Source: Paenibacillus radicis (ex Gao et al. 2016) (GTDB lineage Bacteria; Bacillota; Bacilli; Paenibacillales; Paenibacillaceae). From it: a DNA stretch of 64,000 bases. The DNA is taken from the NCBI RefSeq assembly GCF_014641555.1, contig NZ_BMHY01000006.1:165430-229429 (forward strand), given 5' to 3'. This document shows, one piece after another, positions 26,075-35,020 of the stretch (position 1 is its first letter; every line of letters starts with the position of its first letter). The notes below the pieces were generated by a model that saw nothing but the letters and a program-made list of their open reading frames with translations, ran no database searches and had not been told where the DNA came from. The position numbers and the translations under genes are program-made.

Positions 26075-26764
26075 TCAGCCCTCTCCGCGCAGCACATACC
26101 CGGTGCCCCGCACCGTCTGAATAATCCGATTGCCGCTTCCATCCTCCAGCTTCTGGCGAAGCATCGCGATATAAACCTCCAGCACATTGGATTCGCCGCT
26201 GAAGTCGAAGCCCCATATTTTCTCCATAATCGCATCACGAGTCAACACTCTGCGCGGGTTTTGCATGAAGAGCAGCAGCAAATCATACTCCTTCGCTGTG
26301 AGATCAATTCGCCGTCCCGAACGAATCGCCTCCCGGGAATCCTGATCCAGCGCCAAATCACCATAGACGATTTTACTGCTTGTCTCCTCGATCTTATCCG
26401 CTTTGCGACGCAGCAGTGCACGCACCCGTGCAAGCAGTTCTTCCAGTGCAAACGGCTTAATCAAATAATCGTCCGCCCCGGCATCTAGCCCTTTCACACG
26501 GTCCGATATATCATCCTTCGCCGTCAGCATTAGAATCGGTACAGTGCTTCCTCCCTCACGCACCCGGCGGCATACTTCCCATCCATCGACATGCGGCATC
26601 ATCACGTCCAAAATTAGCAGATCGGGATCTGCCGTTAGCAGCAGCTTCAGCCCCTCTGCGCCGTTATTCGCCGTCGATACGTCATAACCCTCAAAAGCCA
26701 AGCTTCTGCGAAGCAGCGAAGTAATTTTCTCATCATCATCCACTACGATAATTTGCGATCTCAT
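26075..26764 (-). CDS. OmpR-family response regulator
   Basis: A 229-residue response regulator: receiver (acidic pair in VVDDDEK, phospho-Asp in LLILDVMMPHVDG, Lys in LIKPFALEEL) and a winged-helix effector ending IIQTVRGTGYVLRGEG. The ATG at 26764 is preceded by GGGGGTG. It is first in the operon with the kinase. An htrA gene lies immediately upstream on the same strand, and its promoter has 11-bp-phased direct repeats of the kind bound by this family. Confidence 0.93.
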   Translation of the reverse strand: MRSQIIVVDDDEKITSLLRRSLAFEGYDVSTANNGAEGLKLLLTADPDLLILDVMMPHVDGWEVCRRVREGGSTVPILMLTAKDDISDRVKGLDAGADDYLIKPFALEELLARVRALLRRKADKIEETSSKIVYGDLALDQDSREAIRSGRRIDLTAKEYDLLLLFMQNPRRVLTRDAIMEKIWGFDFSGESNVLEVYIAMLRQKLEDGSGNRIIQTVRGTGYVLRGEG

Positions 26765-26794
26765 CCCGCACCCCCATGTGCCTCTATACGCATA

Positions 26795-26831
26795 AAACAA
26801 GCGCAGAGCATGCAACACTCTGCGCTTGTTT
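26795..26831 (-). terminator. htrA terminator
   Basis: A perfect 14-bp stem aaacaagcgcagag / ctctgcgcttgttt followed by TTTTA on the minus strand. It separates htrA from the two-component operon. Confidence 0.85.
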
Positions 26832-26849
26832 GCACAACGCTCTTCTTAA

Positions 26850-28547
26850 TTACTCCGCATTGAATTTGTTCTTGTCGCCAATCTCGACCGGCAAATTCAT
26901 TTTTTCCCCTCTGCGGATAATGTTCAATTCAATTTTATCGCCGACCTTTTTCGTTTGAATCTGCTTGATCAGCTCTTGCGTCGAATTGTATGCTTTTCCA
27001 TCGATACCAAGAATGATATCGTATTGCTTCAGATCCGCCAAGTAGGCAGGCGAATTATAGTAAACGTTGCTGACGATCGAACCTTCCGCTTTCTCTAGTC
27101 CCAACTGCTGCGCAATGTCTGCTGTCACATCTGCGAGTCCTGCACCGATGAACGGAACCGGCGTTTTTGGAACCTCTTTATTGTTTTTCAAATCATTCAA
27201 CACATTTTGGATCGTGCTAGTCGGAATTGCAAAGCCGATGCCTTGCGCCTGTGAGCTAACCGCTGTGTTGATGCCGACAACCTCGCCATTCACATTAAGC
27301 AGCGGACCGCCGGAGTTGCCGGGATTAATCGATGCGTCGGTTTGCAGCAAATGCTCGTAATTACGAGTGCCTTGCGAATCCGGAATGTCGATTGGACGTT
27401 CTTTCGCGCTCAACACCCCAACAGTTACAGTATGGTCAAAACCGTACGGATTGCCGATCGCAACGACCCAGTCGCCGATATTGATATTGTCAGAGCTGCC
27501 AAGCGGAAGCGTAGGGAACTCTTTGCTTCCCGTCACTTTCAGAACAGCAAGGTCAAGCTGATAATCAGAGCCCAGAAGCTCGGCTGTGAACGGTTTATCG
27601 TAGCCTTGCACCGTTACTTCGATTTTGTCCGAGTTGCCAACTACATGCTGATTGGTCAAAATGTAACCGGAAGAATCGAAGAAGAAGCCTGTACCGATTC
27701 CGCTCGCTTGCAAATCGCTGTCATTGCCTTTGTCCTGCGGCTTTGTTCCGGGATAGTCATCTCCGAAAAACTGACGGAAGAACGGATCGTCGAGAAGGCC
27801 GCCGCCGCCACTGTTTCTCGATGGCTTCACGTATGTCTCGATTTTAACGACGGCCGGGCTTGCTGTTTTGAACAGCGTAGAAATGTTATCAGGCCGCGCA
27901 GCTGCAGTCACAGGAGATGAACCGCCGTTGCTGGCTGTTTGACCATTTGTCGATTCATTCGACTGCCCCGGCGCCATCGCTTGCGTCCCTTGCGTAAACC
28001 AGTTTTGCCGGTCTGACGCATACATGAGAGTGCCTACGACCAGCACCCCAGCAAGAAATGAGATGAACATCGACCGGAACGACGTTCCCCGCTTCGGTTC
28101 GCGCACTTGCCAGTTGCCCTTAGCAGACGACGACTGCTGATTCGATGTAAAGGAACGAAGCGCCGGCGGCTGTGCAACCTCGACTCTATCACTTCCTGCT
28201 TGATAAGGCTCGCTCGTTTGCTGCTGTGCTTGAGGCCCTACTGTGCTGCCCGCTGCCGTCGAAGCATAAGTTGAGCTTTCCTGCGGCTTGAATGCCGATT
28301 CTGATGAATTGCTATTGTATGGCGACTGCGAGGGAGCACTGCCCTCGTCCTGTGCACCAGGTCTGAATGGCCCGTAAGAATAATAGTAGGATGTTTTGCT
28401 TGCTCCATCTTGTTGATCAGGCGACGAGGCACTTTGCCCATTGTTGTCAGTTCGCGCTGTTCTTTCCGTCTCATCGACGGTTTGCTCACTATTCTCAGGA
28501 TTTTGAAAAAAATCGTCAAATCCGTTCTTTTTGTTTTGATCGTCCAT
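26850..28547 (-). CDS. HtrA/DegP-like membrane-anchored serine protease
   Basis: A 565-residue HtrA protein. A long Ser/Gln/Asn-rich disordered N-terminus (about 1-150) precedes one membrane helix (FISFLAGVLVVGTLMYA), a linker and the trypsin-like domain with His in TNQHVVG, Asp in QLDLAVLKV and Ser in NPGNSGGPLLN. A single C-terminal PDZ domain follows. It degrades or refolds misfolded proteins outside the membrane. The start at 28547 has GGAGGAG upstream. It has its own promoter with repeated TTTTAAG boxes. Confidence 0.94.
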   Translation of the reverse strand: MDDQNKKNGFDDFFQNPENSEQTVDETERTARTDNNGQSASSPDQQDGASKTSYYYSYGPFRPGAQDEGSAPSQSPYNSNSSESAFKPQESSTYASTAAGSTVGPQAQQQTSEPYQAGSDRVEVAQPPALRSFTSNQQSSSAKGNWQVREPKRGTSFRSMFISFLAGVLVVGTLMYASDRQNWFTQGTQAMAPGQSNESTNGQTASNGGSSPVTAAARPDNISTLFKTASPAVVKIETYVKPSRNSGGGGLLDDPFFRQFFGDDYPGTKPQDKGNDSDLQASGIGTGFFFDSSGYILTNQHVVGNSDKIEVTVQGYDKPFTAELLGSDYQLDLAVLKVTGSKEFPTLPLGSSDNINIGDWVVAIGNPYGFDHTVTVGVLSAKERPIDIPDSQGTRNYEHLLQTDASINPGNSGGPLLNVNGEVVGINTAVSSQAQGIGFAIPTSTIQNVLNDLKNNKEVPKTPVPFIGAGLADVTADIAQQLGLEKAEGSIVSNVYYNSPAYLADLKQYDIILGIDGKAYNSTQELIKQIQTKKVGDKIELNIIRRGEKMNLPVEIGDKNKFNAE

Positions 28548-28637
28548 AACCGTTCTCCTCCTTAGGTATACCATTTCCATCAAACAGCCATATTCCCTGA
28601 TGGGCTGCTGCGTATATGTTGTATTCCTATCATGCAC

Positions 28638-28662
28638 ATTCTACCTTAAAACAAACTTAAAA
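28638..28662 (-). promoter_or_regulatory. htrA promoter with 11-bp-phased direct repeats
   Basis: On the minus strand two TTTTAAG heptamers (28656-28662 and 28645-28651) are spaced 11 bases apart, followed by a -10 box TAGAAT (28638-28643). The repeats replace a normal -35 box, the usual layout for activation by an OmpR/PhoB-type regulator. Confidence 0.6.
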
Positions 28663-28774
28663 GTACATGAAATTAAAATAACTTCTATAGGCGTCAAGAC
28701 ATTGTTTTAGCTGTTTTTAATGAAAAAAAATGTATTCATCAGCAGATAAAAACAAGCTATGTGTAAAAAAAATA

Positions 28775-28797
28775 AAGCGGCAATCGCTCTGCCGCTT
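28775..28797 (-). terminator. terminator of the YugN-like gene
   Basis: An 8-bp stem aagcggca / tgccgctt; the minus strand runs into TTATTTTTTTT. Confidence 0.8.
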
Positions 28798-28830
28798 CAT
28801 CCTTAATCATTCGTTGAATGTCCACGTAAA

Positions 28831-29241
28831 TTACTCCAATATCCGCTCGGCCTCGGACAAAACTTCCTTTGCGCGATCGATCCATTTCGGCTCGATATTG
28901 GCATCGGGATCAACCGGTGTTTGAAATTGATCAAATAAAGCGCCTACTAGATGAGCTTTCGCTTCCGGATCATTGCCTTCATTGTATAGATGCTTCAGCA
29001 CATATGGCGTGCCCAGCCGAATAACCGCATCCGTATCTTGAGACGAATCGTCTATACTGCCGGATATCACTTGAAAGGGCAGCCGCAGCCATACTTTATT
29101 GGCATCATCCAGCGCCCGGTCGAAGGAGCCGCTCGTATAGTCCCAGTTGCCGCCCAGCGAAAACTGCTCCTCCTCCAGTTGGCTGCGTGCCTCGGTATAA
29201 CGGTTCTGATAGCCTTCCAGTGTTGAAGATAATGGCATCAT
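28831..29241 (-). CDS. YugN-like family protein
   Basis: A 136-residue cytosolic protein resembling Bacillus YugN: an N-terminal SLEEE-type helix, then GNWDYTSGSFDRAL, a strand WLRLPFQVISG and GTPYVLKHLYNEGND. The family has no established function. The start is one of two tandem ATGs after AAAGGAG. It is monocistronic with its own terminator, between htrA and liaR. Assignment is from recalled family sequence, so moderate confidence. Confidence 0.7.
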   Translation of the reverse strand: MMPLSSTLEGYQNRYTEARSQLEEEQFSLGGNWDYTSGSFDRALDDANKVWLRLPFQVISGSIDDSSQDTDAVIRLGTPYVLKHLYNEGNDPEAKAHLVGALFDQFQTPVDPDANIEPKWIDRAKEVLSEAERILE

Positions 29242-29337
29242 CGAATTGTTCGCTCCTTTAGCATACCTGTACGTCTAGATTTGGTACGATTGCATTACCG
29301 TACTGCTAAAGGATAGTATAGCCCCAAAAATGACCGA

Positions 29338-30003
29338 TTATGATTGTTTGGCCCAGCCTTTGCGATGCGCAAGCACAGCCAGCTGCGTCCGGTCCTCCAG
29401 CTCGCATTTCATCAATAGGTTGCTCACATGCGTTTTGACCGTTTTAACACTAATATGAAGCTCCTCGCCAATCTCCTTGTTAGACCTGCCTTCGGCGATT
29501 AATAGCAGCACTTCTTTCTCCCGCTCGGTCAGCCCCTCATCGCCAGCTTGCGCTGTACGCTGCCGAAGACCACGCGTCAATGCTTGCGACACGTCCGCCG
29601 TCATGACTGGCATCCCCCGCATCGCTCCGTTCAGCGCGTAGATAAGCTCCTCCGCCGACACGGTCTTCAATACATAGCTAACCGCTCCCGCTTCAATGGC
29701 GGCATACACCTTGTCATCTTCCAGAAAGCTGGTCAGCATAATGATCTTCATATCTGGAAAACGCGAAACAATCGCCTTCGTCGTATCAATGCCGTTCATG
29801 CCAGGCATCATTAAATCCATCAGAATCAGATCGGGCGTATCGCCGGAAAGCAGCAAGTCCAGCGCGGCTTGGCCGCTTCCCGCTTCCGCGACGACTTCAA
29901 ATTTCGGTTCCAGCATAAGATAGGTACGCAAACCGGTTCTTACCATATCATGATCGTCTACGATCATGATCTTCAACTTGTCATTCCCGTTCATTGTACT
30001 CAT
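29338..30003 (-). CDS. liaR: LiaR-type NarL-family response regulator
   Basis: A 221-residue response regulator: receiver with phospho-Asp in LILMDLMMPGMNG and Lys in YVLKTVSAEEL, and a C-terminal LuxR/NarL helix-turn-helix (LTEREKEVLLLIAEGRSNKEI). It overlaps the kinase gene by about 23 bases and is third in a liaF-liaS-liaR operon, which responds to cell-wall antibiotics such as lipid II binders. No obvious terminator follows. Confidence 0.9.
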   Translation of the reverse strand: MSTMNGNDKLKIMIVDDHDMVRTGLRTYLMLEPKFEVVAEAGSGQAALDLLLSGDTPDLILMDLMMPGMNGIDTTKAIVSRFPDMKIIMLTSFLEDDKVYAAIEAGAVSYVLKTVSAEELIYALNGAMRGMPVMTADVSQALTRGLRQRTAQAGDEGLTEREKEVLLLIAEGRSNKEIGEELHISVKTVKTHVSNLLMKCELEDRTQLAVLAHRKGWAKQS

Positions 30004-31030
30004 CCTGCTCGCTCCCTCGCCAAATTTTCGGAATGGTTACTTTCACTCTCGTCCCGCTCCCGGGCTTGCTAATAATTTCGGCGGTGCCGCCCAGCTTCTG
30101 GGCCCGCTCCTGCATCGTCGACAACCCGTAAGAGCCTCGTCTTACTTCTTGTACCCGGAAGCCTGCCCCGTCATCTTGAAGGTTAAGCGTAATTTGCCGC
30201 TCCGTTTCAGCAAGCGTCAACGAGCAGCTTTGGGCAGCCGCATGCTTGACGACGTTGGCCATCGCTTCCTGTACGATGAGAAAAAGCTGATGCTCCTTCG
30301 CTTCCGTCAATGGCTCTTGAATCCGCCACTCAAGTGCTCCCTGCAAACTGTTCTGACGGCAATAATCCGGGAACCATTTGTCGAGCGCTTCGCGCAGCGT
30401 CTGCCCCTCCAGTTCCAGCGGACGCAGTTGCGCAATAAAGACGCGCATTTGCTTCTGAGCAAGCGTAGACATATGGATGAGCTGATCGAGCACAGATGCC
30501 GCCCGCTCGCGGTCAATCTCCTGCAGCTTCGGCAGCGAAGAGGCGCACATATGCATCGCAAACAATTGCTGACTCACCGTATCATGAAGATCACGGGCAA
30601 GACGCTTGCGCTCCTCCAGCACCGCCGCTTCATTGGAGGTGGCGATCATCACCTGCTCCTCGCCTACCATCTGCAGCCGTTTCATCCTCTCCTGCATCTG
30701 AACGGCAAGCTCGTTGAATTCCCGGTACAGCTCCATAAAGTTAAGATCACCAGTCTCCGTAATACGGACCTCATAGTTTCCGTTATTGGCTTGCTTCATG
30801 GCAAGCTGCAGCGTATCCAGCCGGCGTTGCAGCCGCTGTCCGGCCCAATAGCCGAAAGCGGCACTGACAAGCAGAAAGACGGATGCAGCACCTAGCCGCG
30901 TCTCCGTCTGCCCCGCTTCAAACGACAATCCGAACCAAACTGCGAACCCCAGCAGCAGCGCAGCAACCGAAGAAGCGACGAACATAATAATAAGCTCCCA
31001 TTTGCCGCTGCGCAGAAATCGCACCATCAT
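29981..31030 (-). CDS. liaS: LiaS-type sensor histidine kinase
   Basis: A 349-residue intramembrane-sensing kinase: two close membrane helices near the N-terminus (about 13-32 and 44-60) with a very short outer loop, a HAMP region, a HisKA_3 domain (ARDLHDTVSQQLFAMHM) and an HATPase domain (LSTMQERAQKLGG). It lies seven bases after liaF and overlaps liaR, as in Bacillus. The short outer loop means it probably senses through LiaF or the membrane. Confidence 0.92.
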   Translation of the reverse strand: MMVRFLRSGKWELIIMFVASSVAALLLGFAVWFGLSFEAGQTETRLGAASVFLLVSAAFGYWAGQRLQRRLDTLQLAMKQANNGNYEVRITETGDLNFMELYREFNELAVQMQERMKRLQMVGEEQVMIATSNEAAVLEERKRLARDLHDTVSQQLFAMHMCASSLPKLQEIDRERAASVLDQLIHMSTLAQKQMRVFIAQLRPLELEGQTLREALDKWFPDYCRQNSLQGALEWRIQEPLTEAKEHQLFLIVQEAMANVVKHAAAQSCSLTLAETERQITLNLQDDGAGFRVQEVRRGSYGLSTMQERAQKLGGTAEIISKPGSGTRVKVTIPKIWRGSEQDEYNERE

Positions 31031-31036
31031 TAGCCT

Positions 31037-32032
31037 TTACCCCACCTTCGTAACTCGAACGTCGCCAACGAATGTGCTCACGACTAATTTAATCCGCTTA
31101 TCCGTATCGCTATAAGCCGGCGAATAGATGTTTACATTTTTGAAAAACCCGCCTTCACGCTCTCCCAAAATCTTTACATCGCCTACAAAAGCGCTGGATA
31201 TCACTTGAATGCCAACCTCGTAATCATTGGGAACGTACACTTTAACGTCGCCAACGAAAGAGGAAATGCAAAGCCTCGTTTCCCCGAATGGAATTTGCGC
31301 TTTCGTCAGATCGACAACGGTATCCCCGATAAAATGAGAGATATTCATCGGCTTCAGCTCCCAATAATCGTGACCGATATGAATATCGCCGATAAAGCCG
31401 GAGCGTGTCTGCGCATCGGAATCATAATTCCAATATTCCGTCTCATGGTGATGATGGTGATGACGGCCATGCCGTTTCGAATGATCGTGATGCTTCTTAA
31501 CGTCGTCCTCATACCCGGTTTGCTTTTGCTTTGGCTCAGTCCGCTCTTCTTCATTCGCTTCGCCAGGCTTTGTCGGATCAGGATGAAGCGGAGGCGCTGG
31601 CGGTACATGTCCTTGAGGCTCTTTGTAGCCGGTAAACGATTTCCAGTCATCATTTGGCTGCGCATGCGAACGGCGCTTCCGTTTTTTAGGACGCCGGATC
31701 ATATTGATTCCGATTAAGATGATAATAATAGGCCAAATATAAGGAGCAATATCGCCTACCGACCAAGAGAACCAATCCAGATTGCGTCCTAGGAAAACAA
31801 ATCCGATCAACAGCATAATTCCGCCCCACCAGCCGGAGCCGGAACCGTTGAAGGCACCTGACAGAACTCCCTGCAATCCGAAATAAATCAGAAGGACAGG
31901 CCAATAAGTGGATATAAGATGGCCTATACTAAAATCGAAGTCGAGCTGCCCCGTCTGCCGGAGCAGAAACAGAACGCCAACCGCAATAACGATAACCCCT
32001 ATAAATAGCCGGTTTATAAAATTTCCATTCAT
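31037..32032 (-). CDS. liaF: LiaF-type negative regulator with a His-rich insert
   Basis: A 331-residue membrane protein. Four hydrophobic helices in the first 112 residues are followed by a basic, Pro-rich linker and the C-terminal LiaF domain (about 205-331), with three FVGDVK/FVGDVR repeats. Between them, residues 181-196 are strongly His-rich, with six consecutive His at the end. LiaF inhibits LiaS in the absence of envelope stress. The His run is not part of the core family and might bind metal. It is the first gene of the operon, with GGAG before the ATG. Confidence 0.9.
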   Translation of the reverse strand: MNGNFINRLFIGVIVIAVGVLFLLRQTGQLDFDFSIGHLISTYWPVLLIYFGLQGVLSGAFNGSGSGWWGGIMLLIGFVFLGRNLDWFSWSVGDIAPYIWPIIIILIGINMIRRPKKRKRRSHAQPNDDWKSFTGYKEPQGHVPPAPPLHPDPTKPGEANEEERTEPKQKQTGYEDDVKKHHDHSKRHGRHHHHHHETEYWNYDSDAQTRSGFIGDIHIGHDYWELKPMNISHFIGDTVVDLTKAQIPFGETRLCISSFVGDVKVYVPNDYEVGIQVISSAFVGDVKILGEREGGFFKNVNIYSPAYSDTDKRIKLVVSTFVGDVRVTKVG

Positions 32033-32192
32033 ATACTTTCATCTCCTGCCTATGCGTTCATTCTTTGTATATTTAGTATAGCTAAAGCTGCCAGGCTTCA
32101 AAAGGGACGGCCGATTGAACTTGTTCTCCGTCTCTAGACTGAGATGAAGTATTTTTCATCCATTCCAGCAATTACGGGATTTAGATCTGACA

Positions 32193-32209
32193 TGTCATGA
32201 AACATTACG
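32193..32209 (+). promoter_or_regulatory. GlnR/TnrA-type nitrogen box upstream of amt
   Basis: TGTCATGAAACATTACG fits TGTNA-N7-TNACA except for the last base. It sits about 50 bases before the predicted transcription start, the distance at which TnrA activates in Bacillus. Confidence 0.6.
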
Positions 32210-32217
32210 TTAATTCG

Positions 32218-32247
32218 TTGACATAGCTGACTTCATCTATTTATAAT
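32218..32247 (+). promoter_or_regulatory. amt promoter
   Basis: Perfect TTGACA (32218-32223), 18 bases, perfect TATAAT (32242-32247). Confidence 0.75.
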
Positions 32248-32316
32248 GATGAACGGATTGGAAGGAAGAGAAAAACCTTACATCAGATTATCCACAGAAT
32301 AGAGGTTGATCAAACG

Positions 32317-33612
32317 ATGGATATTACCGAGCTGTCTAGAGGTCTGGATACGATATGGGTCGTATTGACGGCAGCCATGATCCTGCTGATGGAGGGCGGA
32401 TTCGCTTTGCTGGAAGCCGGCTTCGTCAGACAGAAAAATGCGGTCAGCATCATTATGAAAGTGTTTGTCGACATCGCTTTTGGAGCACTTGTCTTCTATT
32501 TAGTCGGATTTGGCATTATGTATGGCAAAGATATCGGCGGACTATTCGGAACGAGCGGTTTCCTAATGAAAGGCGATCTCTCTCATATCGTGCTCAACAT
32601 CTCTAATGAGACGTATTGGCTGTTCCAATGCGCCTTCGTCATCGCCGTCATCTCTATCGTGTCGGGAGCCGTTGCCGAACGCATTCATTTCCGCGCCTAC
32701 ATTCTATTCACGATTGCAATGACAGGTCTAATCTATCCGCTGGCTGGACACTGGGTATGGTCGGGCAGCGGCTGGCTTGGCAAGCTTGGCATGATCGACT
32801 TTGCAGGTTCAGCAGTTATACATGGTCTCGGCGGTTTTGCAGCTTTAGCGGCAGCAATCTTCATCGGACCGCGGATCGGCAAGTTCATGCCGGACGGCAA
32901 AGTCAACATCGTCCCTCCGTCCAACCTTCCCCTTGCATCCGTAGGCGCCTTTATTCTCTGGTTCGGATGGTTTGGCTTCAACGCTGGCAGCACGCTCAGC
33001 GCTACCCATTCCGGGATCGGGCATATTGCCATCACAACGATGCTCTCGGCAGCCTCGGGCGGAGCAACTTGCATCCTGTTCACGATGCTGCGTTATAAGA
33101 AAGCAGATCCTCCAATGGTAATCAACGGATCGCTGGCTGGACTTGTCGGCATTACGGCCGGCTGTGCCTTCGTCTCCGATAGCGTAGCCATTCTGATCGG
33201 CGCAGTATGCGGAATCGCCATGGTGCTTGCAACCGAGATGCTGGAGCGAAAAAAGATCGACGATCCCGTTGGCGCTTTCGCCGTTCACGGCATAAGCGGC
33301 AGCATCGGTACACTTGCTGTCGGGTTGTTCGCCGTTCCCGAGCTGACTGCTAATGTAGGTCAAGGCTACTACGGCCTGTTCTATGGCGGAGGTTGGAGCT
33401 TGCTTGGCGTACAGGCTCTCGGTCTCGCAACCGTTGCTGTCTGGGGCTTCGCCATTACCTGGCTGTTCCTATGGCTAATTCGTAAGATCATGCCGGTCAG
33501 AGTATCCAAAGATGAAGAGCTAATCGGACTTGACGTCGGTATTCACGGCGTCCCTGCCTATAGCGACAACAGCGATTTCATTGATCTGGACCGTGTAAAA
33601 AACGGAAACTAA
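32317..33612 (+). CDS. amt: ammonium transporter (Amt family)
   Basis: A 431-residue Amt/MEP/Rh channel with eleven predicted helices. Recognisable segments are LLMEGGFALLEAGFVRQKN at the N-terminus, the pore region HWVWSGSGWLGKLG, DFAGSAVIHGLGGFAAL with the first pore His, and the conserved DDPVGAFAVHGISG carrying the second. The ATG follows agaggtt. No glnK/PII gene is adjacent, unlike the usual nrgAB pair. It has its own promoter, nitrogen box and terminator. Confidence 0.95.
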   Translation: MDITELSRGLDTIWVVLTAAMILLMEGGFALLEAGFVRQKNAVSIIMKVFVDIAFGALVFYLVGFGIMYGKDIGGLFGTSGFLMKGDLSHIVLNISNETYWLFQCAFVIAVISIVSGAVAERIHFRAYILFTIAMTGLIYPLAGHWVWSGSGWLGKLGMIDFAGSAVIHGLGGFAALAAAIFIGPRIGKFMPDGKVNIVPPSNLPLASVGAFILWFGWFGFNAGSTLSATHSGIGHIAITTMLSAASGGATCILFTMLRYKKADPPMVINGSLAGLVGITAGCAFVSDSVAILIGAVCGIAMVLATEMLERKKIDDPVGAFAVHGISGSIGTLAVGLFAVPELTANVGQGYYGLFYGGGWSLLGVQALGLATVAVWGFAITWLFLWLIRKIMPVRVSKDEELIGLDVGIHGVPAYSDNSDFIDLDRVKNGN

Positions 33613-33620
33613 AACGCATT

Positions 33621-33661
33621 AAAAAACGTTGTCTCCGCTTCATACGGTGACAACGTTTTTT
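33621..33661 (+). terminator. amt terminator
   Basis: A 13-bp stem aaaaaacgttgtc / gacaacgtttttt ending in T residues. Confidence 0.85.
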
Positions 33662-33706
33662 CGTTTCGTTTGCTTTTATTGGACAGCGTGATACCGCTTT
33701 GTTACG

Positions 33707-34090
33707 TTAGGCTTGGCGCAGCTCATTAGCCAGCCCGGAAGATACCGACACCATATCACCAGGAGAAGAGCTTGATTGAATGGACCGGGCATTCTCGATT
33801 TCTTGACGCAGCTCCCGTACCTTCTCCATCGGTTTTTTCACAAAATGAATATATTCGACAGCTAGATGATGATCAGGCTTGCGGCCGGACAGCAAGCGGC
33901 GAAAAGTAGACATGGATTGATAGGCGCGCTCTTCCTTCATCCGGCGCTTCTCGTAGCGCTCCACCATCTGCTCGATTTCGATAATTTCCTGTTCCTTCTT
34001 CATTACATAGGCATCGATGAATGGCAATACTTCAGCCGCTTTACGATGGTGTGCAGCTGTATAATTCGTATAAACAATCGGATCCGTCAT
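33707..34090 (-). CDS. hypothetical protein with a central coiled coil
   Basis: A 127-residue hydrophilic protein that I do not recognise. Residues about 30-60 (KKEQEIIEIEQMVERYEKRR) and 88-105 (MEKVRELRQEIENA) are heptad-like and likely coiled. No signal, membrane segment or cysteine is visible. It is monocistronic between amt and the small Asn-rich protein gene. Coding is supported by an open frame ended by TAA-rich gaps on both sides. Confidence 0.6.
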   Translation of the reverse strand: MTDPIVYTNYTAAHHRKAAEVLPFIDAYVMKKEQEIIEIEQMVERYEKRRMKEERAYQSMSTFRRLLSGRKPDHHLAVEYIHFVKKPMEKVRELRQEIENARSIQSSSSPGDMVSVSSGLANELRQA

Positions 34091-34185
34091 AACCGTTCAC
34101 CCAACTTGTCATGTTATATTTACTAACATTGTCTATCATACAATAAAAAGGCACGTTTTGAAAACTGTTTTTTTGTTCAAATAAA

Positions 34186-34215
34186 AAGAGGAACCGGCTT
34201 TACCCGGTTCCTCTT
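34186..34215 (-). terminator. terminator of the small Asn-rich protein gene
   Basis: A 12-bp perfect stem aagaggaaccgg / ccggttcctctt followed by TTTTTA on the minus strand. Confidence 0.85.
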
Positions 34216-34234
34216 GCTTTTTCCCGTTATGGGA

Positions 34235-34375
34235 TTACTTTTGCGTATTTTGTGTTGCGTTGTTTGCATTGTTGTTTGCGTTCTTGTTTGCTGCGTTGCC
34301 TTGGTTGAATTCTTCAGCGAATTCAGCGTTTAAGTTGTTGTTGTTTTGATTTTTGTTGTTTTTGTTTTTAGCCAT
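34235..34375 (-). CDS. small Asn/Lys-rich protein, probable gamma-type small acid-soluble spore protein
   Basis: A 46-residue protein, almost entirely Asn, Lys, Ala, Gln and Glu, with a central NLNAEFAEEF segment. Gamma-type SASPs (SspE-like) are low-complexity Asn/Gln-rich proteins with EFA(S/E)E motifs and act as amino acid stores in spores. The ATG at 34375 has a strong GGAGGTG eight bases upstream and a terminator follows, so the gene is real. The family call is an inference because the protein is short and of biased composition. Confidence 0.6.
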   Translation of the reverse strand: MAKNKNNKNQNNNNLNAEFAEEFNQGNAANKNANNNANNATQNTQK

Positions 34376-34434
34376 TGTTATCGTCACCTCCCATACTAGT
34401 ATGGCAAAGCACCCGATTAATATGCGTTCATATT

Positions 34435-34968
34435 TCACGATTCAATGTAAGCTTGAGGCAGCGGTTTTCCCGCTTCGACCGCCCGATTTATATCGTTCAA
34501 CCAAGCCTGCGAAAGCTTGCCGGAGCCTTTGCGCAGCACCTGAACCGTAACCGTTTTTTTACCCCACTCGGCGTACACCTCTTTTACCGTCTCGAAGTAA
34601 AGATCGATCCGGTGCCCTTTGATGGCGGAGCCTGTGTCGGCTACAACACCGTAGCCATACCCGGGTATATACAGCAGCGTTCCAATAGGAAACAGCTTTG
34701 TATCAGCGGCAACCGTCGACACTTGACCCCGGTGAACCTTTACACCTGAGTACGTAATGCCATATTGCGGATGACCAGGCTTTTTGCCGGTAGATTCGAC
34801 GCCTGCTGTATAGCCGGTCGCCACCACCTTCACGGAGGCAACCGCCTGCTCTTTCTCCCCTTGCGCATAGGCGTCGGGTGAAGCAGATGCGAGCGTTCCG
34901 AAGGCGATAAACATGACTAATGTAATCCGTATCTTCTGATTTAAAAACAAAAAAAAGCTTGTAACCAT
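34435..34968 (-). CDS. 3D-domain secreted protein (YuiC/YocH-like)
   Basis: A 177-residue exported protein. A hydrophobic signal (about 1-35, ending near ASASPDAYA) leads to a C-terminal 3D domain named for its three Asp residues, visible in [22 protein letters not shown] and RIDLYF. The fold is that of lytic transglycosylase MltA and related resuscitation-type wall enzymes, so it probably acts on peptidoglycan. The ATG lies inside the thrS terminator hairpin, and the T-tract of that terminator encodes the first Phe/Leu residues. Confidence 0.85.
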   Translation of the reverse strand: MVTSFFLFLNQKIRITLVMFIAFGTLASASPDAYAQGEKEQAVASVKVVATGYTAGVESTGKKPGHPQYGITYSGVKVHRGQVSTVAADTKLFPIGTLLYIPGYGYGVVADTGSAIKGHRIDLYFETVKEVYAEWGKKTVTVQVLRKGSGKLSQAWLNDINRAVEAGKPLPQAYIES

Positions 34969-35020
34969 TTGGGCAGCTTCCTCCTCAGAAGAAGATTTCC
35001 CTAATGGCACAAGCTTTATT
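34955..35020 (-). terminator. thrS terminator overlapping the ribosome site and start of the 3D gene
   Basis: On the minus strand AAAGCTTGT...CCATT pairs with AATGG...ACAAGCTTT (9 + 5 bp, small bulge), followed by eight T residues. The loop holds a second hairpin that includes AGGAGG. The 3-prime arm contains the ATG of the next gene. Confidence 0.7.
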
